Below are positions 9,101 through 17,001 of a DNA stretch of 64,000 nucleotides, piece by piece. The first letter of the stretch is position 1. The number at the start of each line of letters is the position of its first letter. The DNA lies in the NCBI RefSeq assembly GCF_018678075.1, contig NZ_JAHHIR010000035.1:62001-126000 (forward strand), read 5' to 3'. The translations under genes were made by a program, and so were the position numbers. Source of the DNA: Epibacterium ulvae. Lineage in GTDB: Bacteria > Pseudomonadota > Alphaproteobacteria > Rhodobacterales > Rhodobacteraceae. The notes beneath the pieces were generated by a model. That model worked only from the letters and a program-made list of their open reading frames with translations, had not been told where the DNA came from and did not search any database.

Positions 9101-10057
9101 CTATTTCGCCCGCGTGTCCGGACGCAGCGTGGTGCCCAGAATATGGTCCGCATTGTGAATCACATGATGGGCCTGTCCGACGACTAACGGGTCTGGTTGC
9201 CCCACAAGTTCTACGTCCTTGTCTGGATAGTCGATGGTCGACAGGAAATGGCGCATACAATTCAGCCGGGCGCGTTTCTTGTCGTTTGACTTGATGATCG
9301 TCCAGGGCGCATCGGCGGTGTCGGTGTAAAAGAACATCGCTTCCTTGGCCTCGGTATAATCATCCCATTTGGACAGGCTGGCCTTGTCGATCGGGCTGAG
9401 CTTCCATTGTTTCAACGGATCCGTCTCGCGGGCTTTGAACCGGCGGCGTTGCTCATCCTGGGTGACCGAAAACCAGTATTTGTAAAAGCGGATGCCAGAG
9501 CGCACCAACATCCGTTCCAAATCCGGTGTCTGGCGCATGAATTCCAGATATTCATTGGCAGAGCAAAATCCCATGACCCGCTCGACCCCGGCGCGATTGT
9601 ACCAGGAGCGGTCATAGAACACCATTTCGCCAACTGTCGGAAGCTCCTGGATATAGCGCTGGTAATACCACTGGCCTTTTTCTTCCCAGGTGGGTTTGTT
9701 CAGAGCTACCACACGGGCCTGACGGGGGTTCAAATGCTCCATGAACCGTTTGATGGTGCCGCCTTTGCCTGCGGCGTCGCGCCCCTCAAACAGCAGTATA
9801 AAACGCTCACCTGTTTCCTGCGCCCATAGCTGTACTTTCAACAATTCCGCCTGCAGCTTGGCCTTTTCAACCTCATAGGCGCGCCGGGCCATTTTGCGAC
9901 CATAGGGGTATTTGCCGCTTTCGAACGCCTTGCGCACGGCCTCGGCACTGGGGGCGGCTGCACGCGGTTTCTTAGGCGTGGTAGATGGCGCGTCGGCCAC
10001 AGCCGGTTCATTGGCTGCGATTTGGTCTTTGGGAGCAATCTGGGTGACGGTCTCCAT
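9101..10057 (-). CDS. ppk2: Polyphosphate kinase 2
   Basis: PPK2-family enzyme (318 residues) that transfers phosphate between polyphosphate and nucleotides. A Lys/Ala/Pro-rich N-terminal tail (1-45) precedes the P-loop-like core: Walker A EGRDAAGKGGTIKRF (91-105), then RVVALNKPTWEEKGQWYYQR, and the lid/Walker B region FYDRSWYNRAGVERVMGF. A single core domain of about 230 residues places it with the class I-III short PPK2 proteins. Start ATG at 10057 follows GGAGA, and an upstream in-frame extension to 10108 is not supported. It is convergent with the TetR gene. PPK2 enzymes of this order usually favour nucleotide formation, but the direction cannot be read from the sequence. Confidence 0.93.
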   Translation of the reverse strand: METVTQIAPKDQIAANEPAVADAPSTTPKKPRAAAPSAEAVRKAFESGKYPYGRKMARRAYEVEKAKLQAELLKVQLWAQETGERFILLFEGRDAAGKGGTIKRFMEHLNPRQARVVALNKPTWEEKGQWYYQRYIQELPTVGEMVFYDRSWYNRAGVERVMGFCSANEYLEFMRQTPDLERMLVRSGIRFYKYWFSVTQDEQRRRFKARETDPLKQWKLSPIDKASLSKWDDYTEAKEAMFFYTDTADAPWTIIKSNDKKRARLNCMRHFLSTIDYPDKDVELVGQPDPLVVGQAHHVIHNADHILGTTLRPDTRAK

Positions 10058-10178
10058 GCGCGGGGTCTCCTTTTTCTGGGGGCACCCGCACACTGACGAC
10101 CCACGCACAATCGCGCGTTGATCCGTGTCAATAAAACGTTACAAACTGCAGCGCGTCCCTGAACGATCCCGGCGCGGA

Positions 10179-11090
10179 TTAATGGGCTGGCCGAATGAAG
10201 GTCCCATTGCGCAATTCGCGAAAGGCGGTGCGCAGCTCGTCTTGGGTGTTCATTACGATGGGTCCGTGCCAGGCCACAGGTTCCTCGATCGGTGCTCCTG
10301 AGATCAGCAGGAACCGCAGCCCCTCTGGCCCCGCCTGCACCGTGACCTCATCCCCGGTGCCAAACCGAACCAAAGTGCGGTTGCCGGATAGGTCGCGGAT
10401 ATTGACCTCTTGGCCCATGACCTCTTTTTCCAACAGAACCCCCTGCGGGGCAGAGGCGTCTACAAACAAGCCACTGCCGTCAAAGACATAGGCAAACGCC
10501 CGGCGATAGGTGTCGATGGCAAAGGTCTTTTTCACGCCGGCCGGGACAAAGACATCCAGATATTGCGGATCCGATGCGATCCCGTCCACCGGACCACGCG
10601 CGCCCCAGAATGCGCCGACAATGACCTTCACCCGGGTGCCATCATCGTCGATCACCTCGGGGATGTCCTGTCCTTGAATGTCCTGATAGCGCGGCGCGCA
10701 CATCTTGTCGGCGCTGGGCAGATTGCCCCACAGCTGAAACCCATGCATCTGACCGGCCGCATTGCCGCTGGGCATCTCTTGGTGCAGGATGCCGGACCCG
10801 GCGGTCATCCATTGCACGGCGCCAGAGCCCAGAGTGCCAGCATTGCCCAAGGAGTCGCTGTGCTCCACCGATCCCGACAGAACATAGGTGATCGTCTCGA
10901 TCCCGCGATGGGGATGCCAGGGGAAGCCCTGTTCGTAATCCGCCGGGTCGTCGCCGCGAAAATCATCAAACAGCAGGAAGGGATCCTGCGCGCTTGGATC
11001 ATCAAATCCAAAGGCCCGGTGCAGTTTCACGCCTGCGCCTTCCATGGTGGGAACCGCCGCGCGTCTTTCCAGAATTGGCCGCAATGACAT
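10179..11090 (-). CDS. Pirin family protein
   Basis: Bicupin of the pirin family (303 residues). The N-terminal cupin has the metal ligands expected for pirins: His59 and His61 in FPWHPHRGIETITY, and His103 and Glu105 in ILHQEMPSG. The C-terminal cupin begins around residue 180. Some bacterial pirins have quercetin 2,3-dioxygenase activity, others act as redox-sensing regulators; the sequence does not decide. ATG at 11090 follows AGGAGA. Divergent from the small membrane protein that starts at 11236. Confidence 0.9.
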   Translation of the reverse strand: MSLRPILERRAAVPTMEGAGVKLHRAFGFDDPSAQDPFLLFDDFRGDDPADYEQGFPWHPHRGIETITYVLSGSVEHSDSLGNAGTLGSGAVQWMTAGSGILHQEMPSGNAAGQMHGFQLWGNLPSADKMCAPRYQDIQGQDIPEVIDDDGTRVKVIVGAFWGARGPVDGIASDPQYLDVFVPAGVKKTFAIDTYRRAFAYVFDGSGLFVDASAPQGVLLEKEVMGQEVNIRDLSGNRTLVRFGTGDEVTVQAGPEGLRFLLISGAPIEEPVAWHGPIVMNTQDELRTAFRELRNGTFIRPAH

Positions 11091-11235
11091 GGTGCTTCTC
11101 CTGTGGCTGTGATGCTCTAGACCTAGACTTTGCGCCCCCGAATGAGTAGAGGCAGCCGGGCACGGGGCCTGTGTGAAGACGCACAGAGAGGCCCCTGATC
11201 GTGCCCTTAACAGGCCGTGCCCATAGGAGAGAGTG

Positions 11236-11757
11236 ATGAACGACGAACCCCTGGCAACCGTATCTGCCTCTGCCCCGCGCCGCATTGTTGGCGTGGCCAT
11301 GTTGACCGGTCTTGGCTTTCTGCTCCCCTATCTTGCGATGCAAGGCGGGCAGGGCGCGTTTTTGAGCCTGTTTTTGATTGTTATGGGCGGGGGCGCAATG
11401 TGGTTGGCCCTGCGCATGCTGCAGGCCACCAAACAAAGCGTGATCCTCACCGTGGATGGTCTTTATGACAGCGATGGCACACTGATCGCAGCACTGGACA
11501 ATATCACGCGGGTGGAAAAAGGCGCTTTTGCGTTCAAACCATCCAACGGGTTCACACTGCGCACCAAGCAGGCCGGGCCCCGGGCATGGCGGCCGGGCAT
11601 GTGGTGGCGCCTGGGTAAAAGCGTCGGAATTGGTGGGGTGACACCGGGCCAACATGCCAAGACAATGGCAGATATCCTTGCAGCCTTTGTCGCCGATAAA
11701 ACGATGGTCGATGATATCAAAGACCGCCTGGACCAACGTGATCCAAACGGTCAATAA
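11236..11757 (+). CDS. Hypothetical membrane protein
   Basis: A 173-residue protein of unknown function. Two adjacent hydrophobic segments (about residues 16-35, VGVAMLTGLGFLLPYLAM, and 40-58) make a membrane hairpin. The rest is a soluble domain starting KQSVILTVDGLYDSDGTLIA that looks like a small PH-like beta domain facing the cytoplasm. ATG at 11236 follows GGAGAG; a GTG three bases upstream is less likely. Divergent from the pirin gene and convergent with the Tad-like genes. Confidence 0.7.
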   Translation: MNDEPLATVSASAPRRIVGVAMLTGLGFLLPYLAMQGGQGAFLSLFLIVMGGGAMWLALRMLQATKQSVILTVDGLYDSDGTLIAALDNITRVEKGAFAFKPSNGFTLRTKQAGPRAWRPGMWWRLGKSVGIGGVTPGQHAKTMADILAAFVADKTMVDDIKDRLDQRDPNGQ

Positions 11758-11778
11758 TCTGCACGTCAAGTAGGAACG

Positions 11779-12432
11779 TTAGATGGTTTCGTCGATGCCA
11801 TCGTCATGGGATGGGCCTGAGATTATGAGCCCCTCGAACCGAACCAGCGGTGCAAATCGCGGGCGGGTAAAGACGAAGCTTTCGATCTCCATCAGGGATT
11901 GCTGCAACAGGTTTTCTTCACTGTCGTTGAAATCCGCGTCCCGCAGTTCCAGGAAGACAACAGGGAACACCGGGCGCACCAGATTGTGCATCTCAACCAG
12001 GATGACTCGTTCCTGATCGGGCATATTCGGCAGGTTATCAGCGATCAGTTGAATATCCGCATCCGTACGCTCCGCATAGGCGTCACCGCGCGCTTTGGAC
12101 CAATCGATGTAATGACGGTCGTCATCTTCATCCCAGCGCACAATGGTGATGCGAATGGATAGGTCGGAGTCCGGGCGCACCAGCAGCTCAGCCATGTCTT
12201 GCATGCTGTCGATGTAGTCTTCGTTCAATTCCTGCGTTTCACGCGAAATCAGATCTGATACGGTATAGGCCGCTTTCAGGTTGATGCTCTCCTGGCGGAA
12301 GGCGTCAAAGAAGGTTACAACCATCGCAAAGATGAACAGGACCAGCGGTGCGTAGATCGCAAACTCGACCGCGATGGAGCCATCGGTATCTGATGCAAAC
12401 CGTTTGGCCTTTTTGGAAAACAACTTACGCAT
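11779..12432 (-). CDS. TadE-like pilus assembly protein (last gene of the trio)
   Basis: A 217-residue type IVb pseudopilin-like protein. A basic N-terminus is followed by the TadE motif DTDGSIAVEFAIYAPLVLF and a hydrophobic helix (about 18-45), with Gly-Ser preceding Glu as in pseudopilin cleavage sites. The periplasmic part is strongly acidic. It is the third gene of a tight minus-strand unit (3-bp gap to the gene before it). The rest of the tad secretion machinery (tadA, B, C, rcpA, cpaE) is not in the window, so this trio must act with machinery encoded elsewhere or have a separate envelope role. Confidence 0.85.
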   Translation of the reverse strand: MRKLFSKKAKRFASDTDGSIAVEFAIYAPLVLFIFAMVVTFFDAFRQESINLKAAYTVSDLISRETQELNEDYIDSMQDMAELLVRPDSDLSIRITIVRWDEDDDRHYIDWSKARGDAYAERTDADIQLIADNLPNMPDQERVILVEMHNLVRPVFPVVFLELRDADFNDSEENLLQQSLMEIESFVFTRPRFAPLVRFEGLIISGPSHDDGIDETI

Positions 12433-12435
12433 GGT

Positions 12436-12984
12436 TTACCTCGGTTCCTGAACAAATGCCGACGCTGCATAAAGACGGATACGCCCGTCAGCGTCCTTGG
12501 GCAGGGCAGCACCTAGGCCCCAGGTTGGCATGAAAGGGTTAAACTTGATGCAGGCGCGGACGAACATCAGCTCGTTGGATTGACCATTTTCAAAACTGCG
12601 CACCGGGCTGATGGTGTCTGCGTCAATTGAGTCCACGCAATCGGGATACTCCGGCACCACATCAGTCCAGTTGAACGGGTCCAGCTGCACCAGTTCCAAC
12701 CGCATCTGGGTCTCACAATCGTCGATGAACCCGGCACGGGAACAGACGTCATCGCGGATGTCATCGTGGGTGACCGCAACCCCGGTGCCCAGGCGCAGCT
12801 CGCGCACGGTCAGATCCAAGGCGCGTTCCAACATCGAGCCGCGCATCTGGATCAGGCCCAATTCGATGGTGGTCATAAGGATCAGCAACAAAAGCGGGAA
12901 GAAGATGACAAACTCAACCGTGATCGAGCCTTCTTCATTGCGGCGAAAGCGGCGCACAAACTGCGCTAAACGAGAACGGATCAT
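12436..12984 (-). CDS. TadE-like pilus assembly protein (middle gene of the trio)
   Basis: A 182-residue protein with the TadE-like opening FRRNEEGSITVEFVIFFPLL and one N-terminal transmembrane helix (about 22-45); the remaining domain is probably periplasmic. Cysteines occur in the mature part (VCSRAGFIDDC, YPDCVDS) and could form disulphides. The start overlaps the end of the TadG-like gene by four bases, so the three genes are probably translated together. A paralogue of the downstream TadE-like gene. Confidence 0.85.
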   Translation of the reverse strand: MIRSRLAQFVRRFRRNEEGSITVEFVIFFPLLLLILMTTIELGLIQMRGSMLERALDLTVRELRLGTGVAVTHDDIRDDVCSRAGFIDDCETQMRLELVQLDPFNWTDVVPEYPDCVDSIDADTISPVRSFENGQSNELMFVRACIKFNPFMPTWGLGAALPKDADGRIRLYAASAFVQEPR

Positions 12985-14654
12985 TGGGTCAGCCTCAACT
13001 GGCGAATGGAGGTTGCGATGGATGCAAAGGCGTCTGAAATTTCCAAACCATCCACATCAAAGAAATGAGAGTCTGAACTTGCGCAGTTTTTCAAAACTGT
13101 CTGGCCATTGGATGGCGCTTCGAAACCGATTGTATAGACAATGATGCCCTGTGCCTTGGCCGCGTCACAGATGTCTTGGGTGCGGTTGTTCTTGGTGCTG
13201 CCGCCGACCGTGCTGTATGCGCCATTATAGTAGGTGCTGCGCGCTGTACTGGTGCCCTGCCAATCGGCAAACAGGCGGTCCGAAACATAGCGCAGGCTGG
13301 TGTCAGCCCACAGATCTTCGTAAGTCAGCCGTTCCGCCGATCCGGATTCATTCTGCCAGTAACAGCTGTAATAGCTACATTTACGGTATTCGCCGTCGCC
13401 GTAAGGGTGGTCTTCCCAACGGGGCAGGTCGCTCAGGCTGTTGCCGTCACTGTGCCAATAATATTCATTCCGAGACGCACTATAGGTCGAATAAACTCTG
13501 GCGGTATCATTGTACCAAACGTCAGAGGTCTGACCCCGGAAGTGATCGCGGATGTAATATTGCGATGTGTTCTGCCCGTCGGTCATCAACACGATGATCT
13601 TGAGCGTTTCGGGGTCGGTATAGGCCGCCGGGCGGGTGGCAAACGTGGGATCAATATAGGGGTCATCGCCGGTGGTCAGGTTAACGATGGCCGGGTTGAT
13701 GCTCGGATCCAGCAGGGCGGTGCCCCATTTCATGCCAAGGTCGATCGAGGTATTGCCCTCGGCAACCAGCCCCTGAATGAAGGACTTCAGCGTATCGGCG
13801 TCATCTTCCAACAGCATCATTTCGCGCGAGGCTCGTTCGTCACAGACGGGTAGGGTCACCAGACGTGTGTCATCAGAGCGCCGGTCGATGGTGTACCAGG
13901 GCGCAAAGTGCATTGTACGCTCGTAGCTATCAGTCAGGCTGATAGTGGAGGTTTCAAAGTCCGCCGCATCAAAGTTGATGCAGTTGGAATAGGGGTGTGC
14001 GCCGGATGTGTTCAATTCGGCATAAAGCTCGTCCGGCCCCGCCACTTGCGTTGCGTAAGGCACGATCGACATCGACATTTTGCCTTCGATCGTGTTCAGC
14101 CCGATGGCATCCACGAACTCTTGCGCCGCGACCTTTAGGTTCGGCAGGCGAGAGTTTGAGTTCATCGAGCCAGAGACGTCCAGCACCAGCGTGATCTCGA
14201 TGTCGTCAATGCTTTCTTCCGCCCGCGAGCGTGCCCGCAGCATCAGCTCAGAGTCGCCAAACAACTGCAGGTACTGTGCCGCAAATGGCGTCTCGATCGT
14301 GCTCTCGACCTTTTTGAAGCCCTGGCCCTGCTCCACGAGTGGGGTGTCGTAATATTCCCCCAGACCGGATTTCTCCAGATAGTCCTGAACCACGGCTTCG
14401 GGTTCAAATTCCTGGTCCAGATCCGCCGCCGCCAGCACCGCGCGGTCCAAGGTGTATTGCAGCACCGTTCGGTCACGCTCAAACCGCATCAAATCAATGC
14501 CAATGCCACCCACCATCAACATCAACAAAGTGACGAGGATCATCGGTTTCGCCAGCACGCCTTCTTCTTTGCGACGAAACGCGCGCAGCAGCGCAAACGC
14601 AGAAGTGGCGGTGCGCGGACGGAGAGATCTATCTTTTCGGTCGAACGCAGTCAT
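12981..14654 (-). CDS. TadG-like protein with von Willebrand factor A domain
   Basis: A 557-residue surface or periplasmic protein that heads the Tad-like trio. An N-terminal TadE/G transmembrane helix (about 36-56, ILVTLLMLMVGGIGIDLM) is followed by a large vWA domain from about residue 152 with a complete MIDAS opening DVSGSMNSNS (159-168) and VLMTDGQNTSQYY further on. A Tyr/Ser-rich segment (about 395-470) is inserted inside the vWA domain, with several Cys (RKCSYYSCYW). AGGTGA precedes the ATG at 14654. Metal-dependent adhesion or scaffold in Flp pilus biogenesis is the usual inference. Confidence 0.88.
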   Translation of the reverse strand: MTAFDRKDRSLRPRTATSAFALLRAFRRKEEGVLAKPMILVTLLMLMVGGIGIDLMRFERDRTVLQYTLDRAVLAAADLDQEFEPEAVVQDYLEKSGLGEYYDTPLVEQGQGFKKVESTIETPFAAQYLQLFGDSELMLRARSRAEESIDDIEITLVLDVSGSMNSNSRLPNLKVAAQEFVDAIGLNTIEGKMSMSIVPYATQVAGPDELYAELNTSGAHPYSNCINFDAADFETSTISLTDSYERTMHFAPWYTIDRRSDDTRLVTLPVCDERASREMMLLEDDADTLKSFIQGLVAEGNTSIDLGMKWGTALLDPSINPAIVNLTTGDDPYIDPTFATRPAAYTDPETLKIIVLMTDGQNTSQYYIRDHFRGQTSDVWYNDTARVYSTYSASRNEYYWHSDGNSLSDLPRWEDHPYGDGEYRKCSYYSCYWQNESGSAERLTYEDLWADTSLRYVSDRLFADWQGTSTARSTYYNGAYSTVGGSTKNNRTQDICDAAKAQGIIVYTIGFEAPSNGQTVLKNCASSDSHFFDVDGLEISDAFASIATSIRQLRLTQ

Positions 14655-15007
14655 TGTTAATCACCTGATAGACCACCGCGTGGACTCCCGGATATGGAGA
14701 CAGGGGTGGCTGGTTTTCAAAGATATTCTCATTTAGATATGATTTAGAAAGGTGACCAAAATTGGGCGCGAATTAGACGAAATCGCCTGTTTTTGTTGAC
14801 AATTCTGAACAGTTCCGTGTCAAATGGGATGGCCGTTTCCAAATTGAGAACTGGCGGGCCCAAAGGCTTAACGAATCGAGTGAGCACGAGTCGTCACAGA
14901 AAAGCTTTTCATAAATTGCTTAAAAAATTGGCAAAGTATAAACGTTTAAATGCTCACATATCCAAAGATGCAGCAGTGAGTCGTCGTAAACTTTTGGAGT
15001 AGGTGGA
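14655..15007. other. Gene-free divergent promoter region between tad-like trio and glutamate dehydrogenase
   Basis: AT-rich for this genome and without a convincing gene. It contains a TTGACA at 14796 with a TGTCAA inverted copy about 17 bases downstream (near 14818), which could be a promoter with an operator or chance. A 69-codon frame at 14793-15002 has no ribosome site, low complexity Lys-rich content and no family, so I do not call it. Confidence 0.5.
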
Positions 15008-16438
15008 ATGCACCTTCAAAACGAACCCAGCTTCCGCGAGAGCGTGGACATGATGTTTAACAGGGCGGTTGCTCTGATGGACTTGGCTCCGGGGCTAGAG
15101 GAAAAAATCCGCGTCTGTAACGCCACGTATACAGTCCGGTTCGGGGTACGCTTGCGGGGCGAAATCCGCACGTTCACTGGCTATCGTTCGGTGCACTCCG
15201 AACATATGGAACCGGTCAAGGGCGGGATCCGCTTTTCAACCGGGGTTAACCAGGATGAGGTCGAAGCGCTCGCGGCGCTGATGACATATAAATGTGCGCT
15301 GGTCGAAGCACCGTTCGGGGGCTCCAAAGGGGGCCTGTGCATCGACCCGCGCGAATACGAAGAACATGAGCTGGAATTAATCACCCGCCGTTTCGCCTAT
15401 GAGCTTGCGAAACGCGATATGATCCACCCGGCCCAAAACGTACCTGCCCCTGACATGGGAACAGGCGAGCGTGAGATGGCCTGGATTGCGGACCAGTATC
15501 AGCGCATGAACACCACCGATATCAATGGCAAAGCCTGTGTCACCGGTAAGCCGCTGAACGCGGGTGGTATTGCCGGCCGGGTCGAAGCGACCGGGCGCGG
15601 TGTGCAATATGCGCTGCGCGAATTCTTCCGCCATCCCGACGATGTGGCCAAGGCTAAACTTACAGGGTCCCTCGATGGCAAACGCGTCATCGTCCAGGGT
15701 CTGGGCAACGTGGGCTATCACGCGGCCAAGTTCCTGAGCGAAGAAGACGGCAGCATCATCACCGGCATCATTGAACGTGACGGTGGCCTGTTCAGCGACA
15801 CTGGTCTGGATGTCGAAGAGGTCCGCCAGTGGATCATGAAACATGGCGGCGTCAAAGGCTGTCCAAACGGTCAATACGTCGAAGACGGCGCTGTTCTGTT
15901 GGAGGAAGAGTGCGACATCCTGATCCCGGCCGCGCTGGAAGGGGTGGTCAACCTCTCCAACGCAGATCGCGTCAAGGCCCCGCTGATCATCGAGGCTGCG
16001 AACGGTCCGGTGACTGCGGGCGCGGATGACATCCTGCGCAAAAAGGGCTGTGTGATCATTCCCGACATGTATGCCAACGCCGGTGGTGTGACGGTTTCCT
16101 ATTTCGAATGGGTCAAAAACCTCAGCCATATCCGGTTTGGTCGCATGCAGCGTCGCCAGGAAGAGGCGCGCCACCAATTGGTGGTGGATGAGCTGGAAAA
16201 ACTTTCGTCCTCCATGGGCAACACCTGGACGTTGGATGGCAAGTTCAAGGAACGCTACCTGCGCGGCGCAGATGAACTGGAGCTGGTCCGCTCTGGTCTC
16301 GATGACACCATGCGCGTGGCCTACCAGGCCATGAGCAAGATCTGGCATGAACGCGATGACGTGGATGACCTGCGCACCGCCGCCTATCTGGTTTCCATCG
16401 AAAAAGTGGCCAGCAGCTATCGCGCCAAAGGGCTGTAA
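15008..16438 (+). CDS. Glu/Leu/Phe/Val-family (glutamate) dehydrogenase
   Basis: A 476-residue amino-acid dehydrogenase, most likely NAD-linked glutamate dehydrogenase, interconverting glutamate and 2-oxoglutarate with ammonia. The N-terminal dimerisation domain holds PVKGGIRFSTGV (69-80) and the catalytic-lysine segment VEAPFGGSKGGLCIDP (99-114). Next are HPAQNVPAPDMGTGEREMAW and a Rossmann domain with VIVQGLGNVGYHAAKF at about 225. The C-terminus ends in the helix-rich tail typical of the hexameric family. GGAGTAGGTGGA precedes the ATG. A weak terminator follows the gene. Confidence 0.92.
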   Translation: MHLQNEPSFRESVDMMFNRAVALMDLAPGLEEKIRVCNATYTVRFGVRLRGEIRTFTGYRSVHSEHMEPVKGGIRFSTGVNQDEVEALAALMTYKCALVEAPFGGSKGGLCIDPREYEEHELELITRRFAYELAKRDMIHPAQNVPAPDMGTGEREMAWIADQYQRMNTTDINGKACVTGKPLNAGGIAGRVEATGRGVQYALREFFRHPDDVAKAKLTGSLDGKRVIVQGLGNVGYHAAKFLSEEDGSIITGIIERDGGLFSDTGLDVEEVRQWIMKHGGVKGCPNGQYVEDGAVLLEEECDILIPAALEGVVNLSNADRVKAPLIIEAANGPVTAGADDILRKKGCVIIPDMYANAGGVTVSYFEWVKNLSHIRFGRMQRRQEEARHQLVVDELEKLSSSMGNTWTLDGKFKERYLRGADELELVRSGLDDTMRVAYQAMSKIWHERDDVDDLRTAAYLVSIEKVASSYRAKGL

Positions 16439-16475
16439 ATCACGGCCCCAATGGTGAAAATAAACCTTGCAAAAC

Positions 16476-16500
16476 GCGCCTCATAACTGGGGCGCTTTTT
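16476..16500 (+). terminator. Weak rho-independent terminator after glutamate dehydrogenase
   Basis: GCGCC and GGCGC arms (5 bp) around a 10-base loop, directly followed by five T. Short stem, so only moderately convincing, but placed 40 bases after the stop. Confidence 0.5.
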
Positions 16501-16593
16501 CACATGCCATCGGGGTCGCAAAATCCATCGTGGCGGCGGTGGGCAAGCGCGGCTAATCTCGGCCAACCACAAACTGATTCCCGGAGCCTTTTT

Positions 16594-16971
16594 ATGAAGC
16601 GCATTTTCCCGGCAGGCCTGCGCATTTCAGCAGCAGTCGCCCTCGTCGTTCCTTTGATGTCAGCCCCAGCCCTTGCCCAGGACAGCAAAGAAGACAGCTG
16701 CCGCTACCAAGGTGAGGTCATGAGCGCCGTCCAGGACGCACGCCGCAAGCGGGTCAAAGAGGAAAACGTCGAAGCGCGTATTTTGGACTCTGAACCGGAA
16801 TGGCCCGAACAATACTCCAAAGCCATTCCCCAGCTGGTCAAACATGTCTATGCTCAAAAGCGCAGCGATCTGCGCGGCGTCGACCTTGGCGCGGTATTTG
16901 AGGAACAATGCCTCGCCAATTGGGACCAGATCCAGCAGCTGCGAAACGATCTGCAGCAGCCCTCGAACTAA
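16594..16971 (+). CDS. Hypothetical secreted protein
   Basis: A 125-residue protein exported by a clear signal peptide (residues 1-27: KRIF, hydrophobic core, APALAQ cleavage). The mature part is charged and helical, with two cysteines (about 35 and 112) that could pair. ATG at 16594 is preceded by GGAG. It sits 30 bp before dnaG on the same strand but shares no obvious function with it. No family recognised. Confidence 0.7.
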   Translation: MKRIFPAGLRISAAVALVVPLMSAPALAQDSKEDSCRYQGEVMSAVQDARRKRVKEENVEARILDSEPEWPEQYSKAIPQLVKHVYAQKRSDLRGVDLGAVFEEQCLANWDQIQQLRNDLQQPSN

Positions 16972-17001
16972 AACGACCTAACTCGGAAGATCCAGCACAC
17001 C

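Noticed and set aside
9101-10057. PPK2 as an unusual fusion
   Set aside because: The N-terminal Ala/Lys/Pro-rich tail is common in the family; no second domain.
14793-15002. 69-codon frame before glutamate dehydrogenase
   Set aside because: No ribosome site, Lys-rich low complexity, no similarity to any family.
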